A DNA stretch of 64,000 bases, taken from Maribacter sp. 4G9 (GTDB lineage: Bacteria > Bacteroidota > Bacteroidia > Flavobacteriales > Flavobacteriaceae). A program made the position numbers and the translations under genes. Numbering within the stretch: position 1 is the first letter of the stretch; each line of letters begins with the position of its first letter. The stretch spans positions 1 through 64,000 of the forward strand of contig NZ_MDGL01000065.1 of the NCBI RefSeq assembly GCF_002742265.1, in the 5' to 3' direction. Below, piece by piece: positions 8,379 to 17,669 of the stretch. The notes under the pieces are model-generated. The model was not told the origin of the DNA. It saw only the letters and a program-made list of their open reading frames with translations, and made no database searches.

Positions 8379-11372
8379 TTATAAATCGACTTGGCGTTTG
8401 GTCTGATTGAATAGCTCCTGCAATTCCTTAAATCGTTCTATTTCCTCGTTACCGGGTTTTTTATCGGACCCGCCGATGATATTGGAGAGGTAGGAAATTT
8501 GCGCTACCATCATTTGCTGGGGATAGGCTCCTTCATCATTTTTGATTGTTTTCAGTACATTTTCCAATTTTTCCTTTTCTTCCTTGTTCTTGGTTTCCTT
8601 TATTTTCTTCTCTAAGTCCGACTGAAATTTTCTGGCCTCGGATAAAAGCTGATTGACCTGGTTTTGAAGTGCCAATTGTTCCTTTATGGTTTCCAAGGAA
8701 ATACCTTCTTGTTCTAATCTTGGATCCATCAGGATTTGAAAAGGCTGTTCTAAGGTTTTCCCATCAACGGTCAATTTAGCCGTATAGGAACCAGGGGGAA
8801 CCATAGGACCGTTTTTGTAGCTACGGCTCTTGTTGCTGCTCCATGCGCCTTTTTCCCGCAAGTCCCATTCGAAACGGTTGATGCCCTTTTTCGTTTCCAA
8901 CTTGGTATCCACATACACAAATACCATACTTAGCCCCATATCTTCCACCTGTTCCTTGGTCGATTTTAATTGGGTGGAATCGCTGACAATCTTAGAAACC
9001 GATTTCCCTTCGGCATTGAAAATCTCCAAGGAAACCCCACTTTTAAGTTCCTTGGGCAAATAATAGTCGATGCTTACGCTTGTTGAAGGATAATTTGGAA
9101 AATCCCCAGAACCCCAAGGCGTTCTATATCTATAGGTATTTTCTGGTTTAAAAAGTACTGGTTCCTCGGCTAAAGCGTTTATTTTTGAATCCCTGAGGGC
9201 ACTTATATTGTCCAAAATCCAGAATCCACGTCCCATGGTACTTAAAACCAAATCGCCCCGGTTTATAATAATATCCGTTATTGGGGTCACAGGTAAGTTC
9301 TGCTGAAACGCCTTCCAAGTTTCGCCGTCGTTGAAGGATATGAACATGCCAAATTCGGTTCCGGCATACAGTAATCCTTCCGTTTTTGGGTCCTCCCTAA
9401 GGACCCTTGCGCTATAATCCGATGGTATTCCGTTACTTTCCGTACTGATCAAGGTCCAATTTTTACCATAATCATCGGTTTTATATATGTAAGGCGTAGT
9501 ATCGCCCAATAGATGTCGGTCTACCGTAATATAGGCTTTGGCCGGGTCAAATTGCGAAGGTTCTACAGATTCCACCCTACCCCCTTTGGGCATTTTTTTT
9601 GGAGTGACATTGGCCCAGGTCTGTCCGCCATCTTGGGTGACGGAAATAACACCATCATTGGACCCTGTCCAAATAAGACCGGGTTTGATTTTTGATTCCC
9701 TTATAGAATAGAGTGTGCTATAATACTCTTCCCCTGTGATATCACGGGTAATGGGACTACCTGAAATCACTTGCTTATCATCTTCGTTGGCCGTTAGATC
9801 TGGGGAAATGGTTTGCCATATTTGACCGTTGTTCCTTGTTTTATATAGGTACTGGGAACCCATGTAGACTACGTCCGGATCATGGGGAGAGACGTGAATG
9901 GGCGCTACCCGTTGAAACCTGTATTTTAAGTCTTTGGGATTGTGCCCGTAAATGTTTGAGGCCCCAATGGAATACTCCCGATCCGTTCCAGTAATCTTAT
10001 TAAATACGCTAAACCGACCTTTACAGTTGTTATATACCACATTAGGGTCACCCGGTTTTGGGATGGCAGGACCGGTTTCACAGCCGCCCACATCCATCAT
10101 GATCTGTGTACCTTGCGGACCACTGGCTGTCGGTGCCGAACTCGGGATAGCTATGGTGGTGTTATCCTGCTGCGCCCCATAGACCCAATAGGGATATTGG
10201 TCGTCTACGGCCACTTGATAGATTTCCGCCGTGGGCTGATTGAACTGTGTTGACCAAGTCTTTCCACCATTGTGTGATATATTGGCTCCTCCGTCATTAC
10301 ATTGTATGAGCAAATCCGGATTATTGGGATTCAGCCAAATGTCATGGTTATCACCGTGTGGTACGCTCATGCGTTTCCATGTCTTACCGCCATCCGTCGA
10401 TTTTAACAAGGGATTGGCGTTGGAATAAACAATATCCGGATTGGTTGGATCCAATTCTATATTGGTATAGTAAAAGGGCCTATTGACCAAGCCTTCATTA
10501 CTGGAAGTTTGGGTGAAGGTTTTTCCTTGGTCTACCGATTTATAGACGCCACCTTCCTTTCCAGGTGCTTCAATAACAGCGTACAGAATACTGGAGTCCG
10601 TAGGGGAAACGGCCAAGTCTATTTTTCCTATGAGGCCTTTGGGCAACCCGTCTTTCAATTTAACCCAATCCTTGCCGCCGTTGACAGATTTGTAAATACC
10701 TCCTTCTTTATTTTCACCTCCGGAGATAATTGTCCAAGGTGTTCTTTGCGCCTTCCATGCGGCCGCATAGACCACATTGGGATTACCGGGTAAAAGCTCC
10801 AAATCGGCAAAACCTGTTTCATTGGAAATAAAAAGCACCTTTTCCCAAGTGTTTCCACCATCCATAGTTTTATAAATACCACGTTCTTCATTGGGCTTAA
10901 AGGCATTGCCTATCGCCGCGACCCATACAATGTTACTGTTGGCGGGGTCTATTTCAACGGCTCCAATCTGACCTACATTTTCCAACCCGATATGCGTCCA
11001 GGTTTTTCCAGCATCGATGGACTTGTAGACACCTTTTCCACTGATGATATTGCTTCGGATACCATCGGAACCTGTTCCAACATACACAATATTGGGATCG
11101 TTGGAAGCCACCTCTATGGCTCCAATGGAGGGTGTTTTAAAATATCCGTCTGACACATTGTTCCAAGTAGTACCGTAATCATCGGTTTTCCAGACACCGG
11201 CCCCGGAAGCACCAAGATAAAAAGTACCCGGAAGTAAAGGTGTTCCAGTGACAGTTGTTACCCTTCCGCCCCTGTTGGGACCAATGGTACGGTACTGAAA
11301 CGCATCAAAGTCTTGACCTAAAACTGAAAAACCCAGAAGTAGATATATGGTGGATATGAGTAGTTTTTTCAT
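8379..11372 (-). CDS. Secreted VPS10/BNR-repeat beta-propeller protein
   Basis: A 997-residue exported protein. The ATG at 11372 is chosen because it opens a clean signal peptide (MKKLLISTIYLLLGFSVLGQ); the frame extends 20 codons further but that part is not signal-like. At least nine Asp-box motifs of the S-x-D-x-G-x-T-W type are spread over residues about 50-720 (SIDAGKTWTHIG, TMDGGNTWEKV, STDGGKTWKRM, TQDGGQTWANV and others), the signature of sialidase- or sortilin-type propellers. The last 250 residues contain an Ig-like/FlgD-like part and a charged coiled-coil tail. In Bacteroidetes these proteins are annotated as glycosyl hydrolase-like, but the catalytic activity is generally unproven. 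Very frequent family in marine flavobacteria. Confidence 0.85.
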   Translation of the reverse strand: MKKLLISTIYLLLGFSVLGQDFDAFQYRTIGPNRGGRVTTVTGTPLLPGTFYLGASGAGVWKTDDYGTTWNNVSDGYFKTPSIGAIEVASNDPNIVYVGTGSDGIRSNIISGKGVYKSIDAGKTWTHIGLENVGQIGAVEIDPANSNIVWVAAIGNAFKPNEERGIYKTMDGGNTWEKVLFISNETGFADLELLPGNPNVVYAAAWKAQRTPWTIISGGENKEGGIYKSVNGGKDWVKLKDGLPKGLIGKIDLAVSPTDSSILYAVIEAPGKEGGVYKSVDQGKTFTQTSSNEGLVNRPFYYTNIELDPTNPDIVYSNANPLLKSTDGGKTWKRMSVPHGDNHDIWLNPNNPDLLIQCNDGGANISHNGGKTWSTQFNQPTAEIYQVAVDDQYPYWVYGAQQDNTTIAIPSSAPTASGPQGTQIMMDVGGCETGPAIPKPGDPNVVYNNCKGRFSVFNKITGTDREYSIGASNIYGHNPKDLKYRFQRVAPIHVSPHDPDVVYMGSQYLYKTRNNGQIWQTISPDLTANEDDKQVISGSPITRDITGEEYYSTLYSIRESKIKPGLIWTGSNDGVISVTQDGGQTWANVTPKKMPKGGRVESVEPSQFDPAKAYITVDRHLLGDTTPYIYKTDDYGKNWTLISTESNGIPSDYSARVLREDPKTEGLLYAGTEFGMFISFNDGETWKAFQQNLPVTPITDIIINRGDLVLSTMGRGFWILDNISALRDSKINALAEEPVLFKPENTYRYRTPWGSGDFPNYPSTSVSIDYYLPKELKSGVSLEIFNAEGKSVSKIVSDSTQLKSTKEQVEDMGLSMVFVYVDTKLETKKGINRFEWDLREKGAWSSNKSRSYKNGPMVPPGSYTAKLTVDGKTLEQPFQILMDPRLEQEGISLETIKEQLALQNQVNQLLSEARKFQSDLEKKIKETKNKEEKEKLENVLKTIKNDEGAYPQQMMVAQISYLSNIIGGSDKKPGNEEIERFKELQELFNQTKRQVDL

Positions 11373-11521
11373 GAATATTGATAAATGAATGTTGGTTTCT
11401 CTAAAATTAAGCAATACCATAGTTTTACCCATTACCCAAGGCCTATTTTTTGCATTATCGTAATTCTTGGGGTATTGTGATGTAAAGGTCAGGGTAATCT
11501 ACCCTGATTTCCATTATAGTG

Positions 11522-12805
11522 CTATTTATGCTGCTGGGCCAGCCATTCCATAATGGTTAACGGCCTATCATTAATTAATACTGGCCTTCCATTATAATCA
11601 AAATCGGCATCATTGTCATGGGAATAAATCCAGGACCAATGTCCCGGAAAATGATAATCCTCTCCTCCATACATCCCATTCAAGTCAATGACATGGTTGT
11701 AAAGAGAAAGATGAACGTTGGGGGCTCCTACTTCAATTAGTCTTTCGTATAACGGAATTACCGTTTCTTCAGGAATGGTGGTGGTGTCATCTTTGGAATG
11801 TACGAACCATATGGGAATATTTTTAATGCTGTTCAACTGTTCATCGGATATATATTCATTGTGATAGGCCAGAGCACTGATATATCCGGCGGCAAAATAA
11901 TCGGGATGGTTCAATAGGAGTTTAAGGCTCATGTATCCTCCGTTGGAACAGCCTCCAATATATAATCTATCGGAATCTATTTTCGGATTGTTCTTTACAA
12001 ATTCCTTGATCAAGGCCATCAAGGCTTCGTTATAAATATCATTGGTGTCCCCCCGTGTATATTCCCCGGATGCACTTTGCATCCAAAAGGTTGGTGTCTG
12101 TGGAGCCAATACATAAGCTCCCTTGAAAATCTCCTGGATTTCTTTGGAGGCATAATTGGTCGCTTTATTGGCAATTAGTGGAATACTTGGGTCAGTACCT
12201 CCTTCGCCGCCACCATGTAGCCAAATGATCAAGGGAAAACTTCCATCTCCTTCCGGCGTAAAGCTTGCATAGGTTAGATCTATGTTTTTATGGCTGAAGC
12301 TTCCGTTTAATTCGAAAATATCCAAATCGGGGATTATTCTTCTTCCTTCTTTGTTCCATGTAGTTCCCGAAGGCACATAGGTAACATTTAATTCATAGTC
12401 TATCCATTGGTTGCTGGACCTTCCATTACTGCTACGATAGTATTTAATAGGTGAACTTAATGCATCATTGGGCGCCACCAATAAAACAAGGGTGGTAAAT
12501 AATCCATTTTCATCGCGGTCCCCATCTGCATTTGATGGATAGGCATAGAGTACCTTTCTTATTCCTTCGGCCTCACCAGATCGCATTTCTACATTTTCCT
12601 TACTGCGTTCGACCTTTACCTCAAAATCGTTATGGCTCAGCCTATCTTCAGTGTTCGGTTTTGGTACAATAACCTTATTGACACCGGGCCCCCAATCATA
12701 GGCGTCTATAACTACGGTATAGGTACCATCCGCAGTACTTTGTGCAGACGTTGATAAAAATGGTACAATCAGCAGGGCAAAGAGAATAAAGTAAAGTCGT
12801 TTCAT
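11522..12805 (-). CDS. Exported esterase / prolyl-oligopeptidase-family alpha/beta hydrolase
   Basis: A 427-residue secreted serine hydrolase from the ATG at 12805, where a typical signal peptide begins (MKRLYFILFALLIVPFLSTSAQ). Residues about 25-170 form an Ig-like N-terminal domain as in feruloyl esterase-type proteins. The hydrolase domain has the oxyanion segment LIIWLHGGGEGG near residue 195, the nucleophile elbow GGCSNGGYMSL near 290, an acid in HSKDDTT near 340, and a late His in the DYHFPGHWSW region. The fold matches the prolyl oligopeptidase / PHB depolymerase-like esterases; the real substrate (polysaccharide ester or peptide) is not visible. It is 84 bases downstream of the class IV aminotransferase gene, same strand. 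Confidence 0.8.
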   Translation of the reverse strand: MKRLYFILFALLIVPFLSTSAQSTADGTYTVVIDAYDWGPGVNKVIVPKPNTEDRLSHNDFEVKVERSKENVEMRSGEAEGIRKVLYAYPSNADGDRDENGLFTTLVLLVAPNDALSSPIKYYRSSNGRSSNQWIDYELNVTYVPSGTTWNKEGRRIIPDLDIFELNGSFSHKNIDLTYASFTPEGDGSFPLIIWLHGGGEGGTDPSIPLIANKATNYASKEIQEIFKGAYVLAPQTPTFWMQSASGEYTRGDTNDIYNEALMALIKEFVKNNPKIDSDRLYIGGCSNGGYMSLKLLLNHPDYFAAGYISALAYHNEYISDEQLNSIKNIPIWFVHSKDDTTTIPEETVIPLYERLIEVGAPNVHLSLYNHVIDLNGMYGGEDYHFPGHWSWIYSHDNDADFDYNGRPVLINDRPLTIMEWLAQQHK

Positions 12806-12889
12806 ACTAAAGTTGGTTTGATCGTTCAAAGTAATCGATTCTCTCGAATATACAAAACCATTTTGCCAAGCGATCATTGAACGCTTAAT

Positions 12890-13738
12890 TCAATTCCCTT
12901 TTAAGCGATGAAAAGCTTCCTGTAACTTTTTGGTAACGGGACCAACAGTATAATCAGAATAATAAAAATGATCATTGATCTGCTGTATGGAAGCAATTTG
13001 GGTGCTGGTACCTGTGAGAAAGGCCTCGTCCATATTGTAAATTTCATGCTCGGGTATAGCCTCTTCCTTTAGTTCCAAGCCTAGTTCTCCACAAAGTTGA
13101 ATTGCTACCAATCTCGTAATGCCATTTAAAATGAACTCGTTCGCGGGATGTGTATAGACCACATTATCCTTCACAAAAAAAACATTACAATGCGACGCTT
13201 CCGTAATCACACCGTTACGACATAGCACCGTTTCATAACACGCATGCTGCATGGCCTCCTCATTGAGCATAACGTTTCCCAAAAGCGAGGTCATCTTGAT
13301 ATCGCATCGGGACCACCTAAAATCTTCTCGGGTAATTACCTTGGCATGTATCTTATTAATATCTGGTAGCACCTTGGGCAAGGCATACATGAAAACCGTA
13401 GGTTGAATGTCCTTTGGAAATGAATGTTGCCTGGGAGCTACCCCACGCGTGATTTGGATATATAGGAAACAATCCTTTCCTATTAATCCGGTAGCCTGTA
13501 AAAGGTGATTGATTTCCTTTGGAATCTGACTGACGGTATACCGAATTCCGATTTTGGTAAGTCCCTCTTCAAGCCGACTCAGATGCGCCTCTTGATAGAA
13601 AAAGGATCCATTTATTTGTGCCATGGCCTCATAGATACCATCACCAAAAATAAACCCTCTGTCAAAGACCGAAACTTGGGCTTTTTCAGAGGGTAAAATT
13701 TCTCCGTTCAGATAGACTTTATCAGGATAATTCGACAT
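12890..13738 (-). CDS. Class IV aminotransferase (D-amino acid / branched-chain type)
   Basis: A 282-residue fold type IV PLP transaminase. The opening VYLNGEILPSEKAQVSVFDRGFIFGDGIYE is the family N-terminus (only its pattern is needed: N-G, D-R-G, G-D-G-x-Y-E). The cofactor lysine lies in C-D-I-K-M-T-S-L-L-G-N near residue 145, and E-A-x-x-x-N-V-F (about 180) and the late T-G-T-S (about 240) bind the PLP phosphate side. The sequence is closer to D-alanine aminotransferase or 4-amino-4-deoxychorismate lyase-like enzymes than to IlvE (shorter, about 280 residues). It starts four bases after the upstream lipoprotein gene ends, so the two are translationally linked. Exact substrate unresolved. 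Confidence 0.85.
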   Translation of the reverse strand: MSNYPDKVYLNGEILPSEKAQVSVFDRGFIFGDGIYEAMAQINGSFFYQEAHLSRLEEGLTKIGIRYTVSQIPKEINHLLQATGLIGKDCFLYIQITRGVAPRQHSFPKDIQPTVFMYALPKVLPDINKIHAKVITREDFRWSRCDIKMTSLLGNVMLNEEAMQHACYETVLCRNGVITEASHCNVFFVKDNVVYTHPANEFILNGITRLVAIQLCGELGLELKEEAIPEHEIYNMDEAFLTGTSTQIASIQQINDHFYYSDYTVGPVTKKLQEAFHRLKGN

Positions 13739-13742
13739 TTTT

Positions 13743-14930
13743 TTACTTTGAGGCTACTTGAGTATCGGAATAGGTCACCCTATAGATGGCGTCACCATAG
13801 TCATCAGATATCAACAAAGACCCATCTTTCATCCAAAGCAGGTCTACCGGTCTGCCTGTTACTTTCTGGGTCTCGTCATTCAACCAGCCATCAATGAAGG
13901 GCTCCGTACTCTTTACTTCGCCATTTTCTATATCGGCCAGCATTATTCTATAACCTACTTTTTTACTTCGGTTCCATGAACCGTGCTCGGCGATAAATGC
14001 TTTTCCATTATAGGTGGAAGGAAACATATTTCCCGATTTAAATTTAACGGCCAAAGGTGCTACATGTGCTCCCAAAGCTTTTGCCGGTGGCACAAAATCC
14101 GAACAAGGACGTTGATCTCCGAATTCAGGGTCCTTTACGGTTCCTCCATGGCAGAAAGGATAACCAAAATGCTGACCGGCCTCAGTAATATGGTTCAATT
14201 CACAAGGAGGAATATCGTCGCCCAACATATCCCTACCATTGTCCGTAAACCACATTTCGCCATTGTCGTCCCATGTAAAGCCTACTGAATTACGTACGCC
14301 GTGGGCATAAATTTCGCGATTGCTGCCATCTGGATCCATTCTGGTAATCGTTGCAAAACGTTCATCTTGCGTAGGATTACAAATGTTGCATGGTGCACCT
14401 ACAGGTACATATAATTTCTCATCAGGTCCAAAAGCAATATATTTCCATCCGTGATGAAATTCCGTTGGGTAATCGTCGTACACCAATTCCTTGTTTAGTG
14501 AATCCCCTAACTGACCTTCTATATTCGGGTATTTCCATAGACTTCCTACTTGGGCAACATACAGGTCACCGTTCCGCATGGCGATTCCGTTTGGAACTTC
14601 CATCGTATCAAGCACCATGACTGTTTCTGCATTATAATCCCCATCTTTGTCCTGTATGGCGTACACGGTGTTCTCATTTCTTGTGCCCACGAAAAGTGTT
14701 CCACTATCTCCCATGGCCATGGAACGTGCATCATCCACTCCCCTAGCATATACCTTTATGTCAAAACCATCAGGTAGGTTAAGATCCAATAAGGCCAAGT
14801 CCGTACTATCCATGGGTACTTCCTCTTTGACATCAACAGTTTCCTCCTTCTTGGTTTCCTTACAGGAAAATATACTGAGTACGAATATAACAGCACAGGT
14901 AATCTTTAAAATTGATATTTTGTTTTTCAT
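13743..14930 (-). CDS. Sorbosone dehydrogenase-family (PQQ-propeller-like) lipoprotein
   Basis: A 395-residue lipoprotein: hydrophobic N-terminus with a lipobox ending IFSC at Cys23, followed by an acidic linker. The body is a six-bladed soluble glucose/sorbosone dehydrogenase-like propeller, with conserved segments PNGIAMRNGDLYVAQ, an internal Cys pair in PCNICNPTQDERFATI, HGVRNSVGFTWDD, NHITEAGQHFGYPFCHGG and GRPVDLLWMKDGSLLISDDYGDA at the end. The family is called PQQ-dependent sugar dehydrogenase or L-sorbosone dehydrogenase, but cofactor and substrate are rarely tested. It is the first gene of the run that continues with the class IV aminotransferase. Confidence 0.85.
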   Translation of the reverse strand: MKNKISILKITCAVIFVLSIFSCKETKKEETVDVKEEVPMDSTDLALLDLNLPDGFDIKVYARGVDDARSMAMGDSGTLFVGTRNENTVYAIQDKDGDYNAETVMVLDTMEVPNGIAMRNGDLYVAQVGSLWKYPNIEGQLGDSLNKELVYDDYPTEFHHGWKYIAFGPDEKLYVPVGAPCNICNPTQDERFATITRMDPDGSNREIYAHGVRNSVGFTWDDNGEMWFTDNGRDMLGDDIPPCELNHITEAGQHFGYPFCHGGTVKDPEFGDQRPCSDFVPPAKALGAHVAPLAVKFKSGNMFPSTYNGKAFIAEHGSWNRSKKVGYRIMLADIENGEVKSTEPFIDGWLNDETQKVTGRPVDLLWMKDGSLLISDDYGDAIYRVTYSDTQVASK

Positions 14931-15042
14931 TGTTTTTCAGTTTGCAGCTAAGATACTGAAGCATCCTTACAAATTGAAAAATTTTCATCCATTGACATTG
15001 AACTGGAAAAGGAATTAGCTTTCCGGTAAGGGTTTAAAAACC

Positions 15043-15074
15043 AAAAGCTAAAACCTGTATGGATTTTAGCTTTT
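15043..15074 (-). terminator. Hairpin terminator downstream of the flavin reductase gene
   Basis: The arms AAAAGCTAAAA (15043-15053) and TTTTAGCTTTT (15064-15074) are perfectly complementary with a 10-base loop. On the minus strand the stem is followed after two bases by a run of five T. It lies between the flavin reductase gene and the next minus-strand gene, so it probably separates the two transcripts. Confidence 0.5.
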
Positions 15075-15204
15075 AGTATTTGTTTTATGAAATGGCTAAA
15101 CCTTCAAATTGCCTAATTCAAAAAATTATTCATTCTCACCGGTTACTGTTTCCACATGCTATTATTAAAACATGAATTGTTTTTCCGATGCGATTATCCT
15201 GCTT

Positions 15205-15876
15205 TTAATCAAAATCTTCTGTAATAATATCCTTTTTTGGAACATCCAATTCCAACAAGGCATTATATACACTATCCATCATGGGAGGTGGTCCACAGAG
15301 GTAAAACTTTTTATCAAGATTCTCGGTATGGTTTTTTATAAATTCCTTGTCAATATTCCCATGGGGAAACTTGCCGCTATGCTCATCGGAAAGTATATTG
15401 ATAAAATCTTTTCCCAGCCACCTTTCAAAATCTGATTGAAGGATAATGTCCCGTTCACGTTGATTACCAAAAATCAATCTATTGCCCTCTAAATTTCCTT
15501 TTTTGGCCAAATCCTTAATAATCGCAATAAATGGCGTAACTCCTGCCCCACCGGCCAAGAAAACTCCAGGTCCTTGATAGGAAATAGCTCCCCATGAATC
15601 ACTTATCAAAAGTGTGTCCCCTTGTTCTAAAGTTTGTAATTGATCGGTCACCCCATCGTGATTTGGATATACTTTAATGGTGAACTGTAAGAACCCATCA
15701 TCCGGTAAACTGGTAAAGGTAAACGGTCTTTTCTCTTCCTTCCATTTGGGTTGGTCAATAGACATTTCGCAAGCTTGACCTGGGGTAAAATCATAGTCCG
15801 AGGGCCTGTCCGTTTGTATTTGAAGTACATTATGTCTTATGAATCCTATATCTTGAATTTTTATTTTATGTGCCAT
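15205..15876 (-). CDS. FAD-binding flavodoxin/ferredoxin reductase family protein
   Basis: A 223-residue FNR-superfamily flavoprotein. The FAD-binding barrel is in the first half, with K-R-P-F-T-F-T-S-L-P (about residues 54-63) as the R-x-x-[ST]-[ILMF]-[TS] flavin motif. The nucleotide-binding half has FLAGGAGVTPFIAI (about 105-118) and ends with LCGPPPMMDSVYNAL. There is no 2Fe-2S domain or heme domain, so it must pass electrons from NAD(P)H to a separate partner. A conserved palindromic repeat (15921-15945) lies about 45 bases upstream of the start. It stands next to other redox genes (SDR-like, OsmC, old yellow enzyme), which suggests a role in redox or electrophile stress. Confidence 0.8.
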   Translation of the reverse strand: MAHKIKIQDIGFIRHNVLQIQTDRPSDYDFTPGQACEMSIDQPKWKEEKRPFTFTSLPDDGFLQFTIKVYPNHDGVTDQLQTLEQGDTLLISDSWGAISYQGPGVFLAGGAGVTPFIAIIKDLAKKGNLEGNRLIFGNQRERDIILQSDFERWLGKDFINILSDEHSGKFPHGNIDKEFIKNHTENLDKKFYLCGPPPMMDSVYNALLELDVPKKDIITEDFD

Positions 15877-15920
15877 TTCATATTGTCTTTTTCTGTTTGT
15901 TCTATTTTTTTTTATTCTAT

Positions 15921-15945
15921 AAATGAAACCCTCATCGAGGGACTT
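15921..15945 (+). repeat. Dispersed palindromic repeat, copy A
   Basis: AAATGAAACCCTCATCGAGGG contains the hairpin CCCTC-ATC-GAGGG. The same motif recurs at 24193-24213 and, inverted, at 37422-37443. Here it lies upstream of the flavin reductase gene, between divergent regions with no other gene. Confidence 0.6.
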
Positions 15946-16027
15946 GTTATGGTAAATTAAATACCTTTACCAGAGGAAATGTCTAAAAATCAAACTATTG
16001 ACCTAATTTTAAACGTATAAAAATCAT

Positions 16028-16657
16028 TTAAGAAACGGAATCCAAAGCCTTTCCAATCAAGGTCTCACCTTCCAAAATTTCAAACGTTTCGTTAGTTCCT
16101 GCATCTTCATGTAAGGAATGAACTAGGGTTTGGGCAACGTCATCACGGGTAATGGAACCCTGTTCTTCAAAATGCTTTTTTAAGTTGATTTTACCTGTGC
16201 CTTTTTCATTTGTCAATGACCCAGGCCGAACGATCATATACTTTAAATCGCTCTGTTTGAGGTATTCATCCGCATTGTGTTTTGCTTGTAGATACTCTTT
16301 TAGGTCTTCGGCTGCCTCCGGATTGTCAGCTCCCATAGAACTTAGCATCACAAATCTTTTTACGTTCGCTTTTTTGGAAACATCGATTAAGCTTTTAGCG
16401 CCCTCTTGATCCACAGCGACCACTTTTTTTCCACCTGATCCTGCAGCAAATATCACCTTATCAATGTTCTTGACAGTATGCGAAAGATCTTCTTCCAAAT
16501 CGCCTAAAACGGTATCTATTCCTTCATTTTCAAATTGCGCCAATTGTTCTTCCTTTCGAACCATCGCAACGGGATTAAAATATTGAGATGATTTTAATAA
16601 GTGAATCACCTTTTTTCCCGTGGTACCATTAGCGCCTGCTACTAAAATATTTTCCAT
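16028..16657 (-). CDS. NAD(P)-binding SDR-like protein (atypical, NmrA/YwnB type)
   Basis: A 209-residue Rossmann protein from the ATG at 16657 (an in-frame ATG 18 bases earlier is possible). The N-terminus MENILVAGANGTTGKKVIHLL is the G-x-x-G-x-x-G dinucleotide site. A V-I-F-A-A-G-S-G-G-K-K motif follows strand 4, and RFVMLSSMGAD with a later YMIVRPGSLTNEKGTG occupies the position where atypical SDRs keep P-G-x-L. No canonical YxxxK is apparent, so it is either an NAD(P)-sensing or ribityl/flavin-reductase-like atypical SDR. Similar proteins are induced by oxidative stress in other bacteria; here the neighbours are also redox genes. Confidence 0.8.
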   Translation of the reverse strand: MENILVAGANGTTGKKVIHLLKSSQYFNPVAMVRKEEQLAQFENEGIDTVLGDLEEDLSHTVKNIDKVIFAAGSGGKKVVAVDQEGAKSLIDVSKKANVKRFVMLSSMGADNPEAAEDLKEYLQAKHNADEYLKQSDLKYMIVRPGSLTNEKGTGKINLKKHFEEQGSITRDDVAQTLVHSLHEDAGTNETFEILEGETLIGKALDSVS

Positions 16658-16861
16658 AATGTATATCTTTTTCATTTGTAGTAAGATAGTTGGAAAGAAG
16701 GACGAACCTTACCCTATATAGAGTAATTATTAGCTCTAATCCCAATACAATTTAATGCATGCCAGTATTTTGAATACAGCCTATTTATGTTGGATTTAGG
16801 TCAATCCTAGGAGTATAAAACCGCTACCTTATCGGAGCATTATTAATCTAAAATTTAGAAT

Positions 16862-17146
16862 ATGAGTAATCAGAAAGAGAAAACCTATAATTCAGCTATT
16901 ACAAAAGAGGATTTAAACGCTTTGGGAGAAAAAACAAAAAATTCGAGAACCGATCAAGGTGATGACCAACAATTACAGGAAAGAGAAAAAGATGTGGATT
17001 TTGCAGGTTCGGATTTGGATGTTCCGGGACGGAATCTACCAAAAGACAAAACCAAGAAAACGGTTAAGGACGAAGAAAATCAATTGTATAGCCAAGGAGG
17101 TTCAGGTAATGAGGATTTAGAACGGAACAGGGACCATATTAAATAG
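16862..17146 (+). CDS. Small intrinsically disordered hydrophilic protein
   Basis: A 94-residue protein with no hydrophobic segment and very high content of D, E, K, N and Q. It contains the L-D-V-P-G-x-x-L-P element followed by D-E-E-N-Q-L-Y-S-x-G-G and a final N-E-D-L-E stretch. I recall small Bacteroidetes proteins with the same L-D-[IV]-P-G ... D-E-E-N-x-[YL]-Y-S-x-G pattern, all of unknown function. It is transcribed away from the SDR-like gene and ends just before a bidirectional terminator. The stress-type neighbours suggest a desiccation- or stress-related role, which is only a guess. Confidence 0.7.
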   Translation: MSNQKEKTYNSAITKEDLNALGEKTKNSRTDQGDDQQLQEREKDVDFAGSDLDVPGRNLPKDKTKKTVKDEENQLYSQGGSGNEDLERNRDHIK

Positions 17147-17166
17147 GCTTTTGAATTTACCATATA

Positions 17167-17195
17167 AAAAAGCAGCCATCTAGGCTGCTTTTTCT
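17167..17195. terminator. Bidirectional intrinsic terminator
   Basis: The perfect stem AGCAGCC (17171-17177) / GGCTGCT (17183-17189) with a 5-base loop is flanked by an A-run on the left and a T-run on the right. It therefore serves both the small plus-strand gene and the convergent osmC-like gene. Confidence 0.85.
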
Positions 17196-17215
17196 CTATA
17201 ATGTGTTTTTTATTT

Positions 17216-17632
17216 CTACGCTAAACTGGCATTTAGTTCAATTTCTGTATCCAAAAGTTTGGAAATGGGACAAATATCCTTTGCCTTTGTAGCAATCTCT
17301 ATAAATTCCGAAGCTTCAATTTCCGGTACATCACCCTTTAAGTCCAAGGTCACTTTTACAATCTCACCATCCTTAAAAGATACCTTTGCACTAACGTCAA
17401 GCGTATTGGGCGTATAATCCGCTTCCCCGAGCAAAAAACTCAATTGCATGGCAAAGCATCCGGCGTGTGCCGCTCCAATAAGTTCTTCCGGATTAGTACC
17501 TTTTCCATCCTCAAATCTCGTATTGAAGGAATATTGGGTATTTTCCAATACGGTACTATCCGTCGTTAATGTTCCGTGTCCTTCTTTTCCACTTCCTTTC
17601 CATTGTGCTTTCGCATTTCGTGTAAAATTCAT
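17216..17632 (-). CDS. osmC: OsmC-family peroxiredoxin
   Basis: A 138-residue OsmC/Ohr-superfamily protein. The family hallmarks are present: the N-P-E-E-L-I-G-A-A-H-A-G-C-F segment with the peroxidatic Cys near residue 59, and the second Cys in D-I-C-P-I-S-K-L-L near residue 124. Conserved Arg near the N-terminus (T-R-N-A) and Glu48/49 complete the site. These enzymes reduce organic hydroperoxides through a cysteine pair using lipoyl or dithiol donors. The length and the T-Q-Y-S-F-N-T-R-F-E-D opening fit OsmC rather than Ohr. It is 37 bases downstream of the old yellow enzyme gene, so the two probably form an operon. Confidence 0.9.
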   Translation of the reverse strand: MNFTRNAKAQWKGSGKEGHGTLTTDSTVLENTQYSFNTRFEDGKGTNPEELIGAAHAGCFAMQLSFLLGEADYTPNTLDVSAKVSFKDGEIVKVTLDLKGDVPEIEASEFIEIATKAKDICPISKLLDTEIELNASLA

Positions 17633-17669
17633 TCTATCTTTTTTTTATTATCACTAATTAATTAAATCT